Shown here piece by piece: positions 9,017 through 15,192 of a DNA stretch of 20,278 nt. The position numbers and the translations under genes are program-made. How positions within the stretch are numbered: position 1 is the stretch's first letter; every line of letters begins with the position of its first letter. The stretch spans positions 1 to 20,278 of the IMG/VR virus record IMGVR_UViG_3300030098_006365. One strand, given 5' to 3'. The notes beneath the pieces were generated by a model that saw only the letters and a program-made list of their open reading frames with translations, did no database searches and was not told the origin of the DNA. The DNA comes from a virus.

Positions 9017-10552
9017 ATGGATTTCCAAAAATTCAAAGAGATCTTTGACGGTCTTCAAGCCGCCTACGGCTATTTTCGGATTGAGAAAACTGCCGCTAAC
9101 GGCAAGAACACAGGCAAGGCGGGCATTCTGCGTCAACCACGGACCGAGGGCCTTTGGGAAGCACATCTTAAAGGCAGTGGTCAGGGGCTCGGAATTATCC
9201 CAATCAATGAGAACAATCAATGCAAGTGGGGCTGTATAGACATTGATGAGTATCCGCTTGATCACAAACTGTTGATTGAGAAGATCCGACGTATGAAGCT
9301 ACCTTTGGTAGTATGTCGAAGCAAATCAGGGGGTGCTCATTGTTTCTTGTTTAGTTCTGAATGGGTAGACGCAAAGGACATGCAACACGCATTGCAAAAT
9401 ATTAGTGCCGCCCTCGGTTATGGCGACAGTGAAATATTTCCGAAACAGATTACCCTGCATCTGGAGCGGGGAGATGTAGGCAACTTTTTGAACTTACCCT
9501 ATTACAACCATGAGGAGGGCCTGAGATACGCTATTCTTGATGACGGTACCTCTGGCACCCTTGAAGAGTTTTACGGCCTCTACGACGCTCATGTGCAGTC
9601 TCCAGAGCAAATTATAGCCTTGCAAGTCACAAAGAACGGTGACGGCGATATGCTTAAAGATGGTCCGCCATGTTTGCAGATCATCTGCACCGATAAAATC
9701 AGCGAAGGTGGACGCAATAATGGTCTATTTAACATCGGTGTTTACTTGCGAAAGGCGTTCCCAGACTCATGGGAAGATGAAATTTTAAAGTACAACATGG
9801 AGTATCTGTCGCCGCCTCTGCCGTTGAATGAAGTTAATATCGTGGCAAAGCAGTTGCAACGTAAAGATTACGCTTACAAGTGCTCTGACGCCCCAATCAA
9901 CTCACATTGCAACAAGATGCTTTGTCAGACTCGAAAATACGGAGTTGGAGCCGCCGTGCAGGGCGCGAGCATCGCCAATCTTAGAAAATACAACAGCTCA
10001 CCACCGGTATGGTTCATGGACGTCAACAGCGAGCCGCTCGAACTTGACACGGAAGCCCTGCTGAATCAGGCAACCTTCCAGAAAGCGTGCATGGAACAAT
10101 TAAATTTTATGCCACGGTCTGTTCAGAAACAGCAGTGGGAGTCACGGATTTCGACACTGATGACTGAGATGAAGGACAACGACTCCGCCATCATAGAGGT
10201 TTCCCAGGATGCATCTATTTCTGGTCAGTTTTTTGATTATTTAGAGGAGTTCTGCCGTCATTTACAGCAAGCGCAGGACAAAGAAGAGATATTACTGCGG
10301 CGCCCCTGGACCGATGAAGAGACCGGGCTTACGTATTTCAGGCTGAAAGACTTTGAATCTTTTTTGAAGAAGAACAAGTTCTTTGAGTATAAAAGCCACA
10401 AGATTGCACAGCGCCTACGTGACATCAATGGCGAGAGCGTGGTGCTGAAGATCAAGAAGCGTTCGGTGCGTGTGTGGCAAATCCCGGCTTTTGACAGTGC
10501 AGATGTAGACATCACAACCCCATCATTCGGAGGAGAGGAGATACCATTTTGA
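9017..10552 (+). CDS. Archaeo-eukaryotic-type (AEP) DNA primase
   Basis: ATG at 9017 has GAGG four bases upstream. The 511-residue protein contains the AEP catalytic signature: WGCIDIDEYP with the DxD pair D75/D77, then CRSKSGGAH (100-108) carrying the second motif's Ser/His, then GNFLNLPYY (155-163). A helical PriCT-like region follows, with GGRNNGLFNIGVYLRKAFP. A Cys cluster comes next (YKCSDAPINSHCNKMLCQTRKYG) that may bind zinc. The C-terminal 150 residues are charged and could form a winged helix. The enzyme would lay primers, or prime and extend, for the phage polymerase, with the nearby SSB and helicases. No DnaG-type Toprim motif is present. The arrangement resembles primases of the TOTE/phage AEP group, but the exact family is not certain. 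Its stop (TGA 10550-10552) overlaps the TTG start of the next gene. Confidence 0.85.
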   Translation: MDFQKFKEIFDGLQAAYGYFRIEKTAANGKNTGKAGILRQPRTEGLWEAHLKGSGQGLGIIPINENNQCKWGCIDIDEYPLDHKLLIEKIRRMKLPLVVCRSKSGGAHCFLFSSEWVDAKDMQHALQNISAALGYGDSEIFPKQITLHLERGDVGNFLNLPYYNHEEGLRYAILDDGTSGTLEEFYGLYDAHVQSPEQIIALQVTKNGDGDMLKDGPPCLQIICTDKISEGGRNNGLFNIGVYLRKAFPDSWEDEILKYNMEYLSPPLPLNEVNIVAKQLQRKDYAYKCSDAPINSHCNKMLCQTRKYGVGAAVQGASIANLRKYNSSPPVWFMDVNSEPLELDTEALLNQATFQKACMEQLNFMPRSVQKQQWESRISTLMTEMKDNDSAIIEVSQDASISGQFFDYLEEFCRHLQQAQDKEEILLRRPWTDEETGLTYFRLKDFESFLKKNKFFEYKSHKIAQRLRDINGESVVLKIKKRSVRVWQIPAFDSADVDITTPSFGGEEIPF

Positions 10553-10695
10553 GCGACAATGAGGCAAGAAACTTGAAGATTTTGGAGATGCATTTGAGCC
10601 ACATGACAAATGTGGCGATTGCACAGCGGGTTGGTTTGACGCCCGAGCGAGTGCGGCAGATCGTCGCAGAGATGAAGAAGTCGATGAATGTTTAG
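10549..10695 (+). CDS. 48-residue sigma region 4-like helix-turn-helix protein
   Basis: TTG start at 10549 overlaps the primase stop as TTGA and has an exceptional ribosome site, AGGAGAGGAG at 10531-10540, eight bases upstream. The TAG stop at 10693-10695 overlaps the next gene's ATG (10688) by eight bases. The product is little more than one helix-turn-helix. The segment AIAQRVGLTPERVRQI (24-39) closely matches the region 4.2 helix-turn-helix of sigma-70 factors, which typically read IAERLGISRERVRQI, and a Lys-rich end follows. Residues 1-20 form a probable helix. No other sigma regions exist, so it is not a sigma factor itself. It may bind DNA at -35-like sites or compete with the host sigma. 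Too short for many gene finders, but its spacing and strong ribosome site argue that it is made. Confidence 0.75.
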   Translation: MSDNEARNLKILEMHLSHMTNVAIAQRVGLTPERVRQIVAEMKKSMNV

Positions 10696-12205
10696 AATTT
10701 TTGGGCCTCCAGGCACCGGTAAGACCACGACGTTGCTTAACATGGTGGACGACGCTCTGGAGTCTGGGACCATGCCCCATGAGATTGCTTTCCTAGCTTT
10801 CACACGCAAAGCCGCTAATGAGGCAAAAGAACGGGCGGCTAACCGATTCAACCTCGATGCAAAGAAAGACCTGCAATATTTCCGCACTCTCCATAGTCTG
10901 GCCTTAATAACGACAGACATTCAGTCGGATCAAGTGATGGGCAACGCGCAATACAAGGAGCTGTCCGGGGCGATTGGCGTCACGTTAGGCGGACAAGGGT
11001 CCACGGGTCTGGATGATGATCTGCCCTCGATGGTTTCAAGCTCGGATCCGATTCTAGGATTGATTAATCTGGCGCGTCTCAGGCGCATAGATTTACGCCA
11101 ACAATACAACGAGTCTTCGATTGAATACGACTGGAACACGGTCAGCTACGTCGATAAGTGTCTGACTGAGTACAAAGAAAAAATGAATCTGTACGACTTC
11201 ACCGATATGCTCGAGATGTTTGTGAAGCAAGCACATTTTTGCTGTCCAAAATTTAAGCTGGTGTTTCTGGATGAGGCACAAGATTTGAGCCCCTTACAGT
11301 GGGAGATAGCTCATGCTTTAGATCAGCATAGCGAAAAAATGTATGTGGCAGGAGACGATGATCAGGCCATCTATAAGTGGGCCGGCGCGGATGTGGATGC
11401 TTTCATCAATTTGCCCGGAGGGGCGGAGACGCTGTCCCAGAGCTACCGGGTGCCCTCGAACGTGCATCATCTGGCTGAAACGATCGTGAGTCGTATACAT
11501 AGGCGGTTCCCAAAGCGGTACGAGCCGCGCAAAGCCACCGGTCGCGTGTCACGGATCAGCACCCTGGACAGTGTGAACATGGAATCAGGGACATGGTTGA
11601 TTCTTGCTCAAGCGGGATACCACCTACAGCCGGTTGCAACTGATCTTAAAAGCAACGGATACCTATTTAATTATCGGGGACACCGATCAATCAGCGAAAA
11701 GATTAGCGACGCAGTCAACGGATGGGAGCAACTGCGAAAGGGCAGAGAAGTCAGCGGGGAAGTAGCAAAGAAGATTTACAGTTTGATGAGCAGTAAAGAC
11801 CGTGTTAAACGGGGGTTCAAGAAGCTTTCGGGGGTCGATGACAATGAGCTAGTCACATTAGATTATTTGATCGAGCATCAAGGTCTCCTGGCAACGAAAA
11901 AGATGATCTGGTCCGAGGCGATGGACCGAATACCGGACTCTGAGCGAGCCTATATCACGGCGTTGCTCAGACGTGGGGAGAAGTTCAATGGATTGCCACG
12001 TATTACGGCGTCCACGATTCACGGTGCCAAGGGTGGCGAAGCGGACAACGTTGTGTTGTTTACGGACCTGAGTCCTGCGGCAGACGAGGCCATGCAATAC
12101 AACCCAGATGACCTGCACCGGGTCTTCTACGTAGCGGTTACGCGAACAAAAGAAAACTTGTATATAATTGAGGGCGAAGATGTTACGAGAAGTTATGACC
12201 TTTGA
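10688..12205 (+). CDS. UvrD/Rep-type superfamily 1A DNA helicase
   Basis: The 505-residue product has all SF1A motifs. Motif I is FGPPGTGKTTT (5-15), Ia is AFTRKAANEAKERA (37-50), II is LVFLDEAQDL (191-200) and III is AGDDDQAIYKWAGAD (221-235). Motif IV is LSQSYR (249-254), V is TIHGAKG (443-449) and VI is VFYVAVTRTKENLY (479-492). It should unwind DNA 3' to 5' using ATP. At about 500 residues it is shorter than UvrD or Rep (about 670-720), with small 1B/2B insertions. Motif V carries GAKGGEADNV in place of the usual KGLEFDxV. It lies between the primase and the lysis cassette and overlaps its upstream neighbour by eight bases. It could be the phage's replicative helicase, since no DnaB-like gene is visible, or it could act in repair and recombination. 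Confidence 0.93.
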   Translation: MFRIFGPPGTGKTTTLLNMVDDALESGTMPHEIAFLAFTRKAANEAKERAANRFNLDAKKDLQYFRTLHSLALITTDIQSDQVMGNAQYKELSGAIGVTLGGQGSTGLDDDLPSMVSSSDPILGLINLARLRRIDLRQQYNESSIEYDWNTVSYVDKCLTEYKEKMNLYDFTDMLEMFVKQAHFCCPKFKLVFLDEAQDLSPLQWEIAHALDQHSEKMYVAGDDDQAIYKWAGADVDAFINLPGGAETLSQSYRVPSNVHHLAETIVSRIHRRFPKRYEPRKATGRVSRISTLDSVNMESGTWLILAQAGYHLQPVATDLKSNGYLFNYRGHRSISEKISDAVNGWEQLRKGREVSGEVAKKIYSLMSSKDRVKRGFKKLSGVDDNELVTLDYLIEHQGLLATKKMIWSEAMDRIPDSERAYITALLRRGEKFNGLPRITASTIHGAKGGEADNVVLFTDLSPAADEAMQYNPDDLHRVFYVAVTRTKENLYIIEGEDVTRSYDL

Positions 12206-12417
12206 TATTAGCGTTTTTGCTCGTTGTAATCGTCGATCAGGAGCCGGTGTCCGATGAATTTATGCTCTTTCGAGACGCTTATCGGTGCCAGTTTTTTGCG
12301 AATATCTTGGAGCAAGGCAGATGGTCTCCGCAAAATCGCAACTATTGGCGTCAAAAAAATGTTACGGCATATTGCATACCAAAAAGGGTACCTGCTACCC
12401 GCAAATTCTACGACTAG
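12202..12417 (+). CDS. Small exported or membrane-anchored protein with two cysteines
   Basis: TTG at 12202 overlaps the helicase stop (TTGA 12202-12205), a coupling arrangement used elsewhere in this window. The 71-residue product begins with a short hydrophobic run (ILAFLLVVIV, 2-11), followed by a polar domain with FRDAYRCQFFA (23-33) and a second Cys at 58. The hydrophobic start with two spaced cysteines suggests a periplasmic or membrane-anchored mini-protein with one disulphide. A similar plan is seen in the 51-residue protein at 17893. A gene in another frame with an ATG at 12254 overlaps, but the true start of that gene is at 12428. Function unknown. The ribosome site is weak (GAGAAG about 10 bases upstream), so expression probably depends on coupling. 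Confidence 0.65.
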   Translation: MILAFLLVVIVDQEPVSDEFMLFRDAYRCQFFANILEQGRWSPQNRNYWRQKNVTAYCIPKRVPATRKFYD

Positions 12418-12427
12418 GAGTATATAC

Positions 12428-12835
12428 ATGTGGCAAATCAGCGCGGTGTTAGGCATCGCACTTATGACAACCGGGGGCGCGTTTAAGGTTTATTACGACA
12501 AAACGCAAGCCGAGAAAGAAACAATGGCTTTGGAAATTAAGCAAGCGGCTGAAAACCAAGTCATCTTGGAAAACAGCATCAAAAGCTTAAATGATCAGGT
12601 CCTGCAAGCTGAAGAAGATAAAAAGCGTGCGTTCGAACAAATTAACGTGTTGCAAAAAGCAAACGAAGAGGCGCGTGCAGAGGTAAGCAATTTGAAAACC
12701 AAGTTTGCCAAGCATGACATGAACGTTTTGAGTTTGCGGAAACCGAAACTGATTGAAAATATTATCAATAAAGGAACAAAAGGAGTGCTGAATGATTTCG
12801 AGAATCTTACCAGTTTGTCTAATAATCCTGAGTAG
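12428..12835 (+). CDS. Inner-membrane coiled-coil protein, i-spanin-like
   Basis: ATG at 12428 is preceded by TAGGAG. The frame is open further upstream to 12254, but that stretch lies in the previous gene. The 135-residue product has an N-terminal membrane helix (about 3-20: ISAVLGIALMTTGGAF). A long charged coiled coil follows (about 28-95, rich in Glu, Gln, Lys, Ala), then a basic region (KHDMNVLSLRKPKLIENI). This is the form of an i-spanin: the helix in the inner membrane and the coiled coil crossing the periplasm to meet an outer-membrane lipoprotein. The lipoprotein gene starts inside its 3' end in another frame (44-base overlap), as in many phage spanin pairs. I recognise this pair from marine phages. 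Disruption of the outer membrane as the last step of lysis is inferred. Confidence 0.65.
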   Translation: MWQISAVLGIALMTTGGAFKVYYDKTQAEKETMALEIKQAAENQVILENSIKSLNDQVLQAEEDKKRAFEQINVLQKANEEARAEVSNLKTKFAKHDMNVLSLRKPKLIENIINKGTKGVLNDFENLTSLSNNPE

Positions 12836-13181
12836 CGGCTGTAGCTTGATTGGCGGCAAGCCCTATGTGCCAGAGACAAAGGCGGTGGAGGTAGTGACGG
12901 TGACTAAACAAGCCGTGGTTTACCATCCGCCCATGCCGAACCCGATTATGACGAAGCCTGTCGAATGGAAAGTCCTTACGCCAGACACGATGGGGGAATA
13001 CCTGGAGGATTTAGAGAAAGGCGAAGCGCCAGTTAATGTCTATTATGGGGTTAGCCCCACCGGATACGAGAATTTGTCCGTAAACATGAGCGAAATCAAA
13101 CGGTATCTGCGACAAATGTTTTCGATTATTACCTATTACAAGGAGTTGAACGATGGTCAAGACGAAGAAAAAGCTGATTAG
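12792..13181 (+). CDS. Lipoprotein, o-spanin-like partner
   Basis: ATG at 12792 follows AGGAG (12781-12785). The 129-residue product begins with a lipoprotein signal: basic Arg4, a hydrophobic run and LSSGC, with Cys17 as the lipidated residue. The mature part has a Pro-rich segment (YHPPMPNPIMTKP), the phrase VEWKVLTPDTM, and a C-terminal region YENLSVNMSEIKRYLRQM, all features I associate with the lipoprotein next to the coiled-coil protein in marine phages. It overlaps the i-spanin-like gene upstream by 44 bases and the lipase gene downstream by 29 bases. It is longer than classical Rz1, so an alternative envelope role is possible. Confidence 0.65.
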   Translation: MISRILPVCLIILSSGCSLIGGKPYVPETKAVEVVTVTKQAVVYHPPMPNPIMTKPVEWKVLTPDTMGEYLEDLEKGEAPVNVYYGVSPTGYENLSVNMSEIKRYLRQMFSIITYYKELNDGQDEEKAD

Positions 13182-13752
13182 CCACCAGGATTTATCAATC
13201 ATTTGTGCGGAGAGCTATCAATCGGTTGATTTCGAAGAGGCGAACATCGAAGTAGTTGTTCGAGAAAACAGTGTGTTTGCTTTTCGAGGCACTGACGAAG
13301 CGAAAGACGTGGTGCGAGATCTGAGAATTTTACCCTGGTGGATTCATGAGTTGGGTTGGGTACCCGCAGGATTTGCGAAGGCGTCCCGCAGACTGGCGAC
13401 AAAAGTATTGTCCGAGTGCATGGCGCGAGATATTGATAGCGGCGACATTGTCCTGACCGGGCACAGTTTGGGTGGCGCAGTCGCTTTGTTAGTTGGTGCT
13501 TTTTTGGTCCGTGACGAAGTCAAGGTTAGGGAGATTGTCGCTTATGGCGCTCCAAGGTGCGGGCGATTAAAGATACTTGATCAAACGCCGGTGACCCTTT
13601 ACCGCAACGGCAAAGACCTGGTGCCCATGGTTCCGCCATTGATGCGGCGGCACAAAGTCATGGAGGAGTTTGGTGAGCGTAAGCATTACATCCGAGATCA
13701 CTTCATGAAAAACTATGTCGAAATGCAAAAAGCCCCAAGGAGTTTAGTTTGA
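13153..13752 (+). CDS. Class 3 lipase family alpha/beta hydrolase
   Basis: ATG at 13153 has AAGGAG six bases upstream and overlaps the lipoprotein gene by 29 bases. The 199-residue product shows the lipase class 3 set: VFAFRGTD (41-48), the nucleophile elbow GHSLGGA with Ser105, the strand YGAPRCG (131-137), RNGKDLVPMVPP with the acid Asp155, and IRDHFMKNY with His183. All three triad residues are present in the expected order. No signal peptide is visible, so it would be cytoplasmic until the membrane opens. It could hydrolyse membrane lipid (phospholipase or acylglycerol lipase) during or after lysis. Its position within the spanin/lysozyme cassette supports a lysis or membrane-remodelling role. 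Substrate is unknown. Confidence 0.88.
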   Translation: MVKTKKKLISHQDLSIICAESYQSVDFEEANIEVVVRENSVFAFRGTDEAKDVVRDLRILPWWIHELGWVPAGFAKASRRLATKVLSECMARDIDSGDIVLTGHSLGGAVALLVGAFLVRDEVKVREIVAYGAPRCGRLKILDQTPVTLYRNGKDLVPMVPPLMRRHKVMEEFGERKHYIRDHFMKNYVEMQKAPRSLV

Positions 13753-14096
13753 TGAACGATAAAACGGTAGACCCAAACAGTGAGCTGAATAAGCTCGATA
13801 CCAACGGTGACAACGTGATCAGTCAAGAAGAATACGAGCAAAGTGAGCGCCGGATACGATTAGAGCTCTTGAAGAATGAAGACCAAAAACAAGACCAGCA
13901 ACTACGGATGATCTGGTATAGTCTGATTTCACTACTCATTTTCCCGATTTTGTTAATATTTTCAAGTCTTTACGGACTTGACGACGCCGGTAAGAACCTC
14001 ACGGAAATGAGTAGTATTTTTTTCTTAACGATCGGTGGATTGGTCAGCGTGTTCTTTGGCAGTCAGGCCATCAAAAAAAATGGGAACGGACGATGA
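13752..14096 (+). CDS. EF-hand protein with two membrane helices (holin candidate)
   Basis: ATG at 13752 shares one base with the previous stop (TGATG). A TTG at 13749 is also in frame. The 114-residue product has a textbook EF-hand calcium loop, DTNGDNVISQEE (16-27), with Asp, Asn, Asp, Ser and Glu at ligand positions 1, 3, 5, 9 and 12. A charged helix follows, then two hydrophobic segments (about 54-74 and 87-104) with a short polar turn, and a basic Lys/Asn/Gly/Arg tail. Two helices, a charged tail and a place three genes before the lysozyme make it a holin candidate. A calcium-binding N-terminus would be unusual for a holin. The role is inferred. The stop overlaps the next ATG as ATGA. 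Confidence 0.75.
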   Translation: MNDKTVDPNSELNKLDTNGDNVISQEEYEQSERRIRLELLKNEDQKQDQQLRMIWYSLISLLIFPILLIFSSLYGLDDAGKNLTEMSSIFFLTIGGLVSVFFGSQAIKKNGNGR

Positions 14097-14293
14097 ACTG
14101 TTGGCACTGTAAGACAGAGCTTATCTGGGGTGGCGATCACGACGAAGAAGAAGATTCTGAATATTCAATATCGACAAACTTGTCGTGTCCAAAATGTAAT
14201 GCACTTGTAATAGTGTATTTGCCAAAGGAAGAGCATTGGTCCGAAAGCCTCCCGGAGACGGACATCACGATAGAAGACAAGGAGACACCTTAA
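14093..14293 (+). CDS. Zinc-ribbon mini-protein
   Basis: ATG at 14093 overlaps the previous stop (ATGA). The 66-residue product has CxxC at 3-6 (CWHC) and CxxC at 32-35 (CPKC), a classical four-Cys zinc ribbon with an acidic loop (DHDEEEDSEY) between and an acidic tail. I recognise near-identical short proteins in marine phages, but no function is assigned. It could bind nucleic acid or a host protein. It sits between the EF-hand membrane protein and a 19-residue peptide gene, and its stop TAA shares its last A with the next start (TAATG). Confidence 0.8.
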   Translation: MNCWHCKTELIWGGDHDEEEDSEYSISTNLSCPKCNALVIVYLPKEEHWSESLPETDITIEDKETP

Positions 14294-14352
14294 TGGAGAT
14301 GGCATTAGCAGTCGGCTTCCTGCTTGGATATTTAGTAGGGAGATACGCATGA
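14293..14352 (+). CDS. 19-residue membrane micropeptide with glycine zipper
   Basis: A 20-codon frame begins with ATG at 14293, sharing a base with the upstream stop (TAATG), and ends at TGA 14350-14352, overlapping the lysozyme start (ATGA at 14349). It has a strong ribosome site, AAGGAGA at 14279-14285. The product is MEMALAVGFLLGYLVGRYA: one hydrophobic helix with Gly at 8, 12 and 16, a glycine zipper that favours helix packing, and Arg17 at the end. Both-side stop/start overlap plus the ribosome site make it likely to be translated rather than chance. It could be a pinholin-like or regulatory peptide, or merely a coupling leader for the lysozyme. Confidence 0.6.
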   Translation: MEMALAVGFLLGYLVGRYA

Positions 14353-14810
14353 AAGAAAGAAGCAGGGAAAACGTTTACGAGCAGTTGAAAATTGATGAGG
14401 GCGTCGAATACAAAGTCTATCTAGATCACCTTGGTTACAAAACCTGCGGCGTCGGTCACCTATGTGTCGAAGGCGACCCGGAGAAAGACCTCGAAGTGGG
14501 TGCCCCGGTATCTGAAGCGCGAGTCAAGGAACTCTTTGAATTGGATCTGAATACTGCTATTAGTGAATGCGTGGTCCTATTTGGTGAGGGTGCCTGGGAG
14601 GGCTTTCCAGAAGAAGTAAAAGAAGTCTGTGTGAACATGATGTTTAATATGGGACGCCCAAGGTATAGCGGGTTCAAAAAGCACTTGGCCGCTTTATGGT
14701 CAGGAGACTGGGCAGAGGCAGGAAGACAAGCCCGAGACTCGAGATGGCATGGTCAGGTGGGTGACCGGGCAGAGCGCCTTTGTTTAAGATTGGAGGCGAT
14801 AGATGGATAA
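14349..14810 (+). CDS. T4-type lysozyme (GH24 muramidase endolysin)
   Basis: ATG at 14349 overlaps the micropeptide stop. GGGAGA lies about seven bases upstream. The 153-residue product has the GH24 catalytic pattern DEGxxYKVYLDxxGYKTCGVGHL, with Glu17, Asp26 and Thr32 at exactly the spacing of T4 lysozyme (E11, D20, T26). The rest of the fold follows, including NMMFNMGRPRYSGFKKH and the C-terminal ARDSRWHGQVGDRAERL. It cleaves the N-acetylmuramic acid to N-acetylglucosamine bond of peptidoglycan. It has no signal sequence, so it needs a holin. Length is close to T4 lysozyme (164). It overlaps the next gene by eight bases. Confidence 0.95.
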   Translation: MKERSRENVYEQLKIDEGVEYKVYLDHLGYKTCGVGHLCVEGDPEKDLEVGAPVSEARVKELFELDLNTAISECVVLFGEGAWEGFPEEVKEVCVNMMFNMGRPRYSGFKKHLAALWSGDWAEAGRQARDSRWHGQVGDRAERLCLRLEAIDG

Positions 14811-15192
14811 AAACACCTTTACGCACAAAATCAGAGATGAACTGCTTGATCGAGCAAAAGACTTGGTCAACGGTCCACGGAACGAAATTTACGGCGATCC
14901 AGAGGAAAATCACCAACGGATCGCAGATATGTGGGGCGTTATTCTTAAACGAGATGTATCCCTGCATGAAGTCTATTTAATGATGTGCGCGCTCAAAATG
15001 AGCCGATTGATTGAGTCACCGAATCACAAAGACAGTTGGATTGATCTGATCGGTTACGCGGCGTTAGGAGGAGAAAATGAGTTTGCAAATGGCGATGTTT
15101 ACACCAAGGAGCGAGTGGTTGCCGCCCTTGGAGCTACCCGATCTTACGGCGGCGAAAAAAATCGCAATCGACGTGGAGACGAAAGATCCTAA
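14803..15192 (+). CDS. DUF6378-like (MazG-like helical) protein with overprinted tail
   Basis: ATG at 14803 follows GGAGGCGATAG. The 129-residue frame carries the DUF6378 pattern in its first 90 residues: ELLDRAKDLV, RNEIYGDPEENHQRIADMW, a VYLMMCALKMSRL helix and KDSWIDLIGYAALGGE. This family is helical and has been likened to MazG-type nucleotide pyrophosphohydrolases. Its activity is not established, and nucleotide-pool handling is an inference. The final about 38 residues lie in the sequence that also codes for the start of DNA polymerase, in another frame (116-base overlap). They look unlike a folded domain (Arg/Gly/Asn-rich), so they are probably an extension produced by loss of an earlier stop codon. 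Confidence 0.8.
   Translation: MDKNTFTHKIRDELLDRAKDLVNGPRNEIYGDPEENHQRIADMWGVILKRDVSLHEVYLMMCALKMSRLIESPNHKDSWIDLIGYAALGGENEFANGDVYTKERVVAALGATRSYGGEKNRNRRGDERS

Noticed and set aside
10258-10920. 220-residue open frame on the minus strand
   Set aside because: It spans the primase end, the small helix-turn-helix gene and the helicase start on the other strand. It is explained as a shadow frame.
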